Assembly: GCA_035772405.1 (NCBI GenBank)
Contig: JAYKKM010000048.1
Location: 4,083,501 to 4,147,500 of the forward strand
Source of the DNA: Chrysogorgia sp. JL179-B06
Lineage: Eukaryota > Cnidaria > Anthozoa > Scleralcyonacea > Chrysogorgiidae
Length of the DNA: 64,000 bases
Direction of reading: 5' to 3'
The notes beneath the pieces were generated by a model that did no database searches, had not been told where the DNA came from, and was given only the letters and a program-made list of their open reading frames with translations. A program made the translations under genes and the position numbers. Positions within the stretch are counted from its first letter, which is position 1. Every line of letters begins with the position of its first letter. Below, piece by piece: positions 1 through 9,115 of this stretch.

Positions 1-177
1 TGTATATTTGTTCTGGTCTTTATTTTATGTATGTTATGTTTGTTTTCATTAAGGTCGGTCTTCACATGGGACTACTCCTGTTGACCTTACCTTCAATCAT
101 ATATTTAGTTATTCAAAGTTTTTTCTCTAATTTTATAGTTTTAATTCTTTCGCATTTATATATGGTTGTAAAGTTAA

Positions 178-208
<31 letters not shown>
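1..208 (+). repeat. Probable 3' tail of a non-LTR retrotransposon
   Basis: A T-rich stretch without a reading frame ends in about eight AATA units near 175-208. Non-LTR elements often end in short tandem units like this. The body is not recognised, so this could also be a plain microsatellite. Confidence 0.3.
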
Positions 209-686
209 ACTTAAAAATATCAATGCTTCTAATTTCCTGTGGTAATGAATTCCACAGTTTTGAGTATTACCCAATATTCAAATTTTAAAATATCAAACAA
301 AATCCGACAACAACCCAATGACGCGTAGCCTATTTTATTTGTTGGCTGTTTTCAACACAATTTGGCGGATCGTAGATTTGACTGATCTAATCAAACCGGT
401 AACTGAATAATTTGAAAATCGTTATTTAAGAGATCGGAAAACGGTAGCTGCGATCTACTCGATACACAGAATCTTCATTTTAATATTTTCGCACTATATC
501 TAGCTCACTGTAAAATAGGACGCCATTTTCTATCAGCTTTATTGGACATACATATAATTATACAGACAAAGAAAATTACAGGGTATACGTCCAATGGGGC
601 TAGCGCAAACGGGACAACGAGGCCCATGCAGGGCGCAAAATTAGTCTTCGAGCGGCGGCAATTTTGCCGTTCATTTCTGATGATAG
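209..686. other. No gene seen
   Basis: Unique-looking AT-rich sequence. The two short overlapping frames near 542-806 arise from the neighbouring foldback and show no family resemblance. Confidence 0.5.
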
Positions 687-890
687 ACCGATTGCAAATG
701 TGGCGGCGATGTCATGAAAACGAGGCTTTTCGGTGGTTACCGTTACTAGGGCCTGAATCATGTTAGTTGATTGGATCACAATTGTTGGACCAAAAACAAC
801 AGCCAAGCAATCAACGTGATTCGGGTCCTAGCAACGGTAACCACCGAAAAGCCTCGTTTTCATGACATCGCCGCCATATTTGCAATCGGT
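687..890. repeat. Foldback element with arms of about 85 bp
   Basis: 687-772 is repeated as its reverse complement at 807-890 with few mismatches, leaving a loop of about 34 nt. Both arms carry the stretch reading GATGTCATGAAAACGAGGC. No coding capacity is seen; it looks like a MITE or foldback element. Confidence 0.75.
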
Positions 891-1185
891 ATATTCATTT
901 TGTAGGATGTCATTTAGATTTGATCGCTCGATGATGAAACGTTATTTGATCGTTATATAGGACATTCAACGTTGCGACAACGTTTATCACACCAGCGTTT
1001 TTCCTCACAAAAAAAACAATGTTGTGGCATGAACGTTGTGGTAAAGTTACGTCCGACCCAACCAAACCACAACCTTCTAACAACATTGTGATTACATTGT
1101 GTGCTAGCCGGGGTTGCTAGTGTCCTTTAATTTTGGATCCCTCTATTGTGAGTCATTGTTGCAAGCACCTCATTCTATATTCAAA

Positions 1186-1186
<1 letters not shown>

Positions 1187-1263
<77 letters not shown>
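1187..1263. repeat. (TA)n tract
   Basis: Two TA runs separated by a short A-rich break. TA tracts of this kind flank several foldback elements in the window. Confidence 0.9.
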
Positions 1264-1268
<5 letters not shown>

Positions 1269-1354
1269 TCTCGTCTTACTCTGATGAAGGGCTCCGCTCG
1301 AAACGTCAGTATCTCGTCACTAAATTCTTGGCAGTTTACCACCTTTTCACTTTG

Positions 1355-1368
<14 letters not shown>
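1264..1368 (+). repeat. Dispersed repeat shared with 45263-45477
   Basis: The sequence from the CTGATGA box to the TTTCACTTTGCTATATA end recurs at 45397-45475, and inverted at 45268-45340. Here only one arm is present, set between two (TA)n tracts. Confidence 0.8.
1276..1323 (+). ncRNA. Hammerhead-ribozyme-like core
   Basis: Seen: CTGATGA (1281-1287), a 4-bp stem II GGGC/GCTC with loop TCC (1289-1299), GAAA (1300-1303), then a 3-bp stem III closing on GTC at 1316-1318. Stem I is weak: 1276-1280 against 1319-1323 gives four pairs and one C-C mismatch. Known: Penelope-like and related retroelements of animals carry type I hammerheads with very short stem III. Activity is inferred only. Confidence 0.5.
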
Positions 1369-1391
<23 letters not shown>

Positions 1392-1393
<2 letters not shown>

Positions 1394-2218
1394 GGGTGTC
1401 CCAAAAAAAAGTACTCCGGTTTGATTCATAATAATTTCTAAACGAGTGAAGCTATTAAACTGAAATAACTTTCATTAGATAGAGGGAAGACTAACTTAGA
1501 TTTTGAAATATGACAGTTGTATTTTACTTAAAAATTCACGAAGATATTAATGTTCAAAATCGGTAGCATATTTCTGGATGTGTCTAAAATATGCAAAAAA
1601 CGCCGTATCAAATATTAATCAAGCTTTGCTCAACTGAAACACGCACTATTAGCAGTAAATAAATGACACTTGACAAATTGTTTATTATGAAACGAAGTAT
1701 TATTATTTACAAAATACAAGCAAGATTTATTCGTTCGGAATCGCGTGTCCTCTAGCACGAATGCACTGCCTAGCCCGTGACACCATTGCGTCGAAGGAGT
1801 CATGGATCATTCGTTGTTCTAGATTACGGCATGCTGTCACAATTGAGTTGCGAAGCTCTTCTAAATTCTGCGGTTGCTGATCATGTGGTACATTCCAAAT
1901 TTGTTCATGTTCAGAATAAACTCAGAATGAAACACAATCAAACCATAACTCCATAAGACATAACATGCAACTCCCCAGAGACATCCAACATTAAGTATTT
2001 GATACGGCGTTTTTTGCATATTTTAGACACATCCAGAAATATGCTACCGATTTTGAACATTAATATCTCCGTGAATTTTTAAGTAAAATACAACTGTAAT
2101 ATATCAAAATCTAAGCTAGTCTTCCCTCTATCTAATGAAAGTTCTTTCAGTTTAATAGCTTCACTCGTTTAGAAGTTATTATGAATCAAACCGGAGTACT
2201 TTTTTTTGGGACACCCGG
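1392..2218 (-). mobile_element. Mariner/Tc1-type DNA transposon with long inverted repeats
   Basis: The element begins CCGGGTGTCCCAAAAAAAAG and ends in the reverse complement. It is flanked by TA on both sides (1390-1391, 2219-2220), the target duplication of the IS630/Tc1/mariner superfamily. The inverted repeats run about 215 bp each (to about 1608 and from about 2000) with few mismatches. The interior keeps only the C-terminal end of a transposase, so the copy is non-autonomous. Confidence 0.85.
1727..1919 (-). pseudogene. C-terminal remnant of a mariner-type transposase
   Basis: An open frame of about 63 codons ends at a TAA at 1727-1729. It contains QQPQNLEELRNSIVTACRN followed by an R-A-R-Q-C-I-R-A-R-G ending. 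This matches the usual C-terminus of mariner-family transposases (an LEEL-R-I segment, then R-R-C-I-x-A-x-G). The catalytic DDE/D part and the DNA-binding part are missing, apparently by internal deletion between the inverted repeats. No start codon can be assigned. Confidence 0.65.
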
Positions 2219-2220
2219 TA

Positions 2221-2585
2221 TATTAAAGTAAAATATAGTGAGCGGTCTATTGAAGACTGGAAGAGTGCTCAATATCGTAGAGCATGTTACTCGGAGTTTC
2301 ACGCCGTTAGACGATCTTCAGACCAAAATCATCACAAAATATCATCACAAAACAGCAATATTAAATTTGACGTAGAATATATTTATTATGTTTCTTTCAG
2401 TATTTTATTTTGTAAGGGGATAGTGTATGAATTTAATTATACAAAGTGCCTTAAGTTGTTCTATATTCTGGATCTTTTTAAAACACTATTTATTAAAGGC
2501 ATGAATTATTAACTTATCCAGTTTCTCTGTGTTTTGTGCAAGAACGGAGCCATGCTGATCCAATTGGCAACTCATTAAAACCTAA
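2221..2585. other. No gene seen; left flank of the tandem array
   Basis: AT-rich sequence with no open frame of note. The first repeat unit begins directly after it. Confidence 0.5.
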
Positions 2586-2734
2586 CGCCGAATTGTCTAA
2601 GCAAATAACATAATTGTTTTGTAAAAGTTTTCCCGGTACTTCAGGATCATTAGAATATTCAAGAGCAAAGCTAGCAGTGGAGAATATCATCCAAATGCAA
2701 CGATAATAAATTATTAGTTAACTTTTGGTAAAAT

Positions 2735-4505
2735 AAACTCCAAAAATAAACTCCAAAAATCAATTTTCTTGTAATTGTGGCCTAACTAAATTAACAAACG
2801 GTTCTAAAATAAATTATTGACCATGAGGCGGGTAGAGTGCATGTGTTATTCTTTTTGCTATTTTTCTTGAAAGCAAAAAATAATCATCTGATTGAACTAA
2901 ATAACCAAACTTCATTTGTAAACTGTTTATTTTAATAAATGACCCACAATACTTGTTATGGGATTGAAACTGCCATACATGATCGCGTGTTGATAACTCA
3001 GCTGACGTACAAAATCAGCTGCTTTTTCGGATTTCGTAACTGTTTTTGACTTTTCTTGTTTTGTCATCACAAGTGTCATTTTAATAAACAGGAATAATAT
3101 GCATTAAGAAGAGCTATAACACAATTTGGAAATGATGAGTCATCCAATAACGTAACAACTGCTGTGGTTTTACTTTTGATTGTTCAAAAAGAAGTGTTTT
3201 AAATCTTCATGCATTACGTTTGCAGTGCAGGATAACTACGTTTACATTCTTCCCCACAACATGCCGTCGTTTTACTTGGGAAAGCTGACAATTACTGTAA
3301 TATTATTTTATTTGATCTTAAAACTATCAATTCAGTTTCTTTTATTTAGACTTGCATACACTACAGTTCTGAATTGGTCAGGTTCAGTTCAGTATTTAAG
3401 TCTACAGCAACATTGGGTTATTTACGTTGCCTTACATTATGTGATAATAGAGTTTTCGAGGCACAAAATTAAGCCTGCACCTGTTTTAAATATTTATGAA
3501 TGACCAACTACTCCCATTTAAGTGTTCCGAGCAAATAGAGTAATTTCGGTTGGACGTCCTTTTAAAACATCAAGGCAGCAAAAAAGATTCGTAACCACAC
3601 CACAGCAATATTAAATTATGCAGGAATTATTTAAGTCAGGGCGATCATAGCTCCAGGCCCTGGAGAAAAATAGGAACTTTTGTCAACAGTCTTAAAAAAT
3701 AAGGATTTCGCGATTTTGTATAATTTGTTTAAAGTGGTAACGTCTTCCATCTATAGGTGTTTTTAAACAATATTTTTGAGTTTTGGGAAATTTTAATTTT
3801 AGCAGTTTGTCTGTGTTTTTGGCAATAGATGCCTTACTGAATATGTAATTAATTGATAATTCACAAATGCAAATGTTAAGTGCATGTTAGTAAATTAAAC
3901 ACGGCATCAATTTCCTTTGCAGTTGAGATCCAGCTAAATTAACAGAATGTTTGTAAAATATTTTTTTAGTTTGGTAATGTACTAGAGAGTGTATGAGTTA
4001 TTTCTTTGGTTGTTTTTGTTAATGTTTTTGTTAATGAATTTTTCAAACGAATGCCAGCTTGTTCAAGGTTTTATAAAGAGAAACGTTTAAGACTGACAGT
4101 ATAAATACGCACACGGGAGTTCAGTAAAATTCATCATCTGATTAAAAAATAACAATTTTACTTGTAAATTGAAGATATCGAAACTGCTATACTAGACCAC
4201 GTATACGGGGAAACAGTTTGACCTTTGAAGCTATATCATCACAAAATGGCCATCTTGATAAACAGGAATAATTGTTTGATGATGCACTAAGCAGATTATA
4301 GCTTAATTTCAAACATCAGTTCGGCATTTAAGTCTATAGCTTTGCGTTATTTACCTTATGTGATAATAGAATTGTCGCGACACAAACCACCTGTTTTAAT
4401 TATTCATGAATGACCAACTACTTAAATTTAAGTATTCCTTGCAAATAGATTAGTTTCAGTTAGACGTCCCTTTAAAAGGCACAGGCAGCAAAAGATATTC
4501 GTAGC
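2735..4505 (+). repeat. Old internal direct duplication inside each unit
   Basis: 2735-3600 and 3895-4505 are diverged direct copies. Shared landmarks in order are a CTAAATTAACA stretch, ATCATCTGATT, a GTGATAATAGA segment, ATGAATGACCAACTAC and a GACGTCC(T/C)TTTAAAA box followed by GGCAGCAAAA. The duplication is clearly older than the 6.59 kb amplification. Equivalent blocks begin near 9328, 15918 and 22508. Confidence 0.7.
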
Positions 4506-4755
4506 CAAGTGTTTCTGAAGCAGCAAGGTAAAATAATATTTTTATTTCAACTTAATGTAATTTTGTATGGACGAGCGATGTAATTTTTTATCTTGAAATG
4601 TTTTTTTATAAAAAAGAAAACTAAGTGCATGAGAGTATTTCAGTATAATTATACTGCTACTTCGAAATATATTATTTTCTCTTCTCTAATTTCTAACTAA
4701 ACTGAAAATATTTTCCATTGCATTCTAATTCTAGAGCCAAAGTCACGAGAAGATC

Positions 4756-4899
4756 ATGTCTGTGAAAGAATACCTCAGCACCGCCAAGACAACAGTGTAC
4801 CAAAGTGTTTTTTACAACACGTTTACTCTACAACCTTCTGTTTCTCTTTGTCCTGTTGGGTTATCTCGCTTCCAATACCGAGGGTTCCTTCATAAGTAA
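4756..4899 (+). CDS. Candidate small host-type coding exon, possibly frameshifted
   Basis: Not a recognised family. An ATG frame of 47 codons lies in a segment with good splice signals: a donor at 4528 after CAGCAAG, an acceptor at 4734 before AGCCAAAG, a donor at 4923 after GCTAAAG, and an acceptor near 5148. In the next frame the same segment encodes a hydrophobic run (LLYNLLFLFVLLGYLAS then N-T-E-G) that looks like a signal peptide or membrane anchor. That frame lacks a start codon unless one T of the TTTTTT run near 4808-4813 is dropped, so this may be a decayed 5' exon. Present at 11347-11490, 17937-18080 and 24527-24670 with the same T run. The coding claim is inference. Confidence 0.25.
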   Translation: MSVKEYLSTAKTTVYQSVFYNTFTLQPSVSLCPVGLSRFQYRGFLHK

Positions 4900-5985
4900 A
4901 GTGTTCATTCTTGTAGCTAAAGGTACAGTACAATACGTATAAATGAACTTTCAGAAAAAAATTGTATTACCTGCATGAGATTAACTACATGTAGGTGAAC
5001 ATAATTCCGACAATTTTGCGAGTGGCACAAATGCATAAATACCTTTAACGGAGATGTATTGCAGCGCTCGAAATAATGACTTGCTGGTCGCCGGTCAAGA
5101 TGACTTGCCAAATTAATTTTAGCTCTGACATGTCTATTTTCTTGCAGGACAAATAACTCACCTAAAGTAAAAGCTTAAATGTTAACTCTTAAAACAAATT
5201 TATTACACTTGAAAAACAGTGACGATTTTCGTTTTTACAAAGCAAGGTTTTGTACGTTCATTGTTTCTTCCATGAAGATATTTTTATTTCTCTGTGAGAA
5301 AATACGTTAATTTCTCTTCTGTCTGTCTCAACTGCGTATGATCTTTGGTCGAGTCTTCGAGTGATGACTGCCTTGTTCCAGATGGCTCCCTTCGTGGTTT
5401 AGTTTAATGGCCTCATTATCACCTTCCTCCATCTTGTCTCCATTGGCGACTTATAACTTGCTTGGTGACTCTTTCGAAGTTGATCTCTTTGGGTTTCAAC
5501 AGTTCTTTCGTCGTGGGTAGGAGAGTTTTTGTCCGTCTTCCCAGTAGTCTTTGTGCAGGGCTTGAGTCCATCTCCTCTGTGGGTGTGTTTCTCTGTACGA
5601 GAATGGCCAAATAATGGCCATAGACACTTTCTGAAGCTTTACGGAGAATATTCTTTGCTGTGTTAACTGCTGCCTCAGCTTTGCCATTAGCTTGTTGCTG
5701 ACCTGGACTGTTAGTCCTATGCTAAAATCCTCACTCTTTGGCAAATATGGAAAACTTGACAGAGGTGAACTAATGGCCAATTTGTCGCAATTACGGATCG
5801 AGCGTGTCTGGAATCCCGTTTCTTAGTTATGAAGTGGCTTTTGATCGTCTTTATAGACCTTTTTAATAAGTCTGGCGTCAGCAGCTCTATGACGTAGTTT
5901 ACGGTAAAGGAAAGCCCCGCACGGCCATTTTGTTTGCTTCATTTTAAAGCACATGAAAGAAAGCCTCGAAAATGGCAAGTTTTAC

Positions 5986-7448
5986 GTAATTCTCTTTTAG
6001 TTAATGCTAAAAATTATTTCTATGTTTATGATAGTTTATATTATCATTGTTATTTGTTTAATTCTTACTTTAGTTTGGCTGGTAAACTCGTATATTCGTC
6101 GACGTACGACCTTTGTTAGCGTGGTTAAATAAAGTTTATCTATCTATCTATCTATCTATCCTGTTGTTTAGATTTATATACCACAAAAAAGTATAATTTT
6201 CAATCATTTCCTGTCCTTTTTCTTAAATCTTCCAGTCTCATAAGCGTGTATGAACACAGTGCCAAGGTGTAAATCATTGGTGAAGTCGATAAATCCGGGT
6301 ATTAACAGTGAAATGACATTTCGTAAGTTCGCTTTGGACATCGACAGGAAAAGCACGAGGGTTGTTGCGGATAAGAAGAGACGACAACAAATTCTTACAG
6401 GTGAGTCGATCGTTTGGTAACATAGACTGCATGAACAAGTATTCTATATTGCATTGTACTTAAAACCGACTTAGTGATGACTGATACTTGGTAATACTTA
6501 ATAGAAAAGTTTTTAAGAAAACATAGTTTTTGAAATGCAGCAAACATACAAAAGTGAGGATATCGAGTTTAATCTGTTCTGCAAGAAATACTATTGAAGC
6601 CGACTGCAATACCAAAGTATTTTGATTGCTGAAGCCAAGAAAAAGTAAAGAAAGTTTTCTTTCGTGCTATGAATTTGTCGTTTGTAACTGTAATTCGTAT
6701 TTTTTAAGCAATTCATTATATTTATGTTCGAGATTTTTCAAAGCAATATTATTGGATATATACATTGATTACATGGTCTTCACTACTGAATACAGTTATC
6801 TTTGGGGCTCATGCAGGTCTTCTTCACATATATTTGGTGAAATTGCTGCCAGAGGGGTTTTACTGCTCGTGGTACCAATCTCGCTGATCTGCTGAAACTC
6901 GAAATTCTTAACTCGAACCTTTTTAATATAATTACCAAATGAAAATGTTTTTTGTGAAAAACTTTTCTGTGCAAAGTACCAGTCATCACCAAGTCGGTTT
7001 TAAGTACAATACAATACAATATAGCGTACGTACGAATACTACAAAGCCTTGTTCATGCAGTCTATGTTACCAAACGATCGACTCACCTGTAAGAATTTGT
7101 TGTCGTCTCTTCTTATCCGCTTTTCCTGTCGATATCAGAAGCGAACTTACGAAATGTCATTTCACTGTCAATTCCCGGATTTATCGACTTCACCAATGAT
7201 TTACACCTTGGCACTGTGTTCATATACGCTTATGAGACTGGAAGATTTAAGAAAAAGGACAGGAAATGATTGAAAATTATACTTTTTTGTGGTATATAAA
7301 TCTAAACAACAGGAGTAAGCAAAGGTCGTACGTCGACAAATATACGAGTTTACCAGCCAAACTAAAGAAAGAATTAAACAAATAACAATGATAATATAAA
7401 CTATCATAAACATAGAAATAATTTTTAGCATTAACTAAAGAGAATTAC
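5986..7448. mobile_element. Foldback element nested in gypsy integrase, copy 1
   Basis: Arms of about 480-540 bp: 5986 to about 6525 is repeated inverted from about 6930 to 7448, around a spacer of about 400 bp. Termini read GTAATTCTCTTT and the reverse complement. The left arm alone holds an insert of about 40 bp ending in (TATC)n at 6138-6161. The element separates the integrase zinc-binding part from the catalytic core. No transposase is recognised inside. Target duplication is not clear. Confidence 0.8.
6250..6400 (+). CDS. Candidate first coding exon inside the foldback left arm
   Basis: An ATG opens 50 codons without a stop, up to a strong splice donor (TTACAG then GTGAGT at 6401). The product is basic, ending in D-K-K-R-R-Q-Q-I-L-T; the middle reads SEMTFRKFALDIDRKSTRVV. 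No family is recognised. The inverted copy in the right arm (about 7090-7220, minus strand) lacks 14 bp of this frame and is shifted. Equivalent exons are at 12841-12991, 19431-19581 and 26021-26171. Whether it is expressed is unknown; it may be the 5' exon of the parent transposon's gene. Confidence 0.3.
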
Positions 7449-8995
7449 CATGACCTTTCGGTTGCTTCATGAGGCATCAGGGTTTATTTGATTGACGGGC
7501 TCCATGTTGATTGCATGTCTCGCATTGTGCTATCTGCTGCTTTAATTCTGCGTTCATGTTTGGATAGAACTCACGGGCTCTACGCATACATCCATTTATT
7601 CTAAAATATGAGCCATGCAGCACGAGTTTCTTCATATCAGGTCGGATGCTTTTCGCTATATTATGAGGCGCTCCCGTAGGGCTTGCTCTTGTCAGTCTTC
7701 ATGTTTTGTAGCAGGTAGGTCATCATAGAAGGGCTTGCTCTTGTCAGCCTTCGTGTTTTGCAGCAGCCGGCAGGGAGATACTTTAAAAAGCTTGGTAGAT
7801 TGCTGAAATAACGTGTAGGAGGTGTTCGGCCGTCGATTGTGTGATCTGTTCTCTCGTCTCATAGTGTATCGGCTAGATACATTTGTGATCCTGGCTTTAT
7901 ACGACATGGTGATGTCAAACCTTTGGATCTTTAACAGCATTCCCTGCAGTCTCTTCGGCGAGATTCTCAGCTATAGTTCTTGGTAATTGCTTCCAATGTC
8001 TTGTGGTCACTCTCTATTGCGATAGCTCTACCGGAAGCGTACTGTACGAACTTCTGCAGGGCAAAGACGACTGCTAACATTTCCCATCTGTTCATAGCGC
8101 ATTTGAGCGTCCATCAATGCGCGACTTGAAAATGCTACGGTTTGCCCTTTCTGAGTAATGGCTGCACCAAGTCCTTTCTCGCTGGCATATGGCACTGTAT
8201 CGTTAGTTCGCCTGTGGGATCTTAGAACTTGTGTAATGGTACAGTGGTGACCATCTTCTTTTTAGGTTGAAAGCGGCTTCGAACATGTTGATGCTCCCAG
8301 TTCCATACTGTATCTTTCGGAGTCTAATATTTCGGGCTCCATAACGTTGCTGAGTTTGTGTCGTCAGGTAATTCACAAATCCACAAAATCGTCGTACATC
8401 TTTTACATTCACCGGCCTCGACATCTCGTTGATTCCTGTTCCTTTCTCGGGATCAGGTTTTAGTCCTTTGCTAGTTACTATGTGACCAAGACATTAGATT
8501 TCTTCTCACCTGCGTTTCAGCTTAATTTTGTTTAGTTTTATTTCTTTCTCACGGCATCCGCTGCGCAGCAGTTTCTCTAGATTCCGATCATGGTCTTCGT
8601 CATCTTCTTCGTCTGTTTCACCCACCCCTTATACACACTAAAGTCCTGCAGTATTGGACAAAACCTGTTGAGTTCTAGGCCATCGCGCTTTTTCTGTGGT
8701 TATCGCAAATGTCTTTTAAAAAAATGAGCACAACATTGAAACGGGGGGAGTGGGGGTGCACAAATGTAAGGCAAATATTGAAATTTTGTGAATAGAGATC
8801 TCAACAGTTTTGTCCAAGATTGTGGAAGTCCTTCCACAGCTTGGTTTAGCCTTTTCAGGTAGATTTTCGATACTACTTTCAGCCCGAATGGCAATCGCTT
8901 CCATCGGTACCTGCCAAAAGGGGTGCTGAATATCGCCAGTTTGCTAGTGGCTGTCTCATCTAATTTGATGTTCCAGTAACCATTCCTTGTTTTTT

Positions 8996-9115
8996 CAATT
9001 CAATTCAATTCAATAAACTTTATTTAAAGAGGGTTTAAAATATTGCATAGCCAATATACCTGGTAAATCAAAGACTTATCTTCCCTGTGGCCCGAGTGTT
9101 TCGATTTTCGTAAAC
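8996..9115 (-). mobile_element. 5'-truncated non-LTR retrotransposon tail in gypsy RT
   Basis: On the minus strand the insert ends AATAAAGTTTATTGAATTG with further TTGAA units, then A6 before gypsy RT resumes (N-G-Y-W). Short tandem units at the 3' end are typical of L2/CR1- and RTE-like elements. Other copies: 15586-15705, 22176-22295 and 28766-28885. The 5' limit is approximate. Confidence 0.65.
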
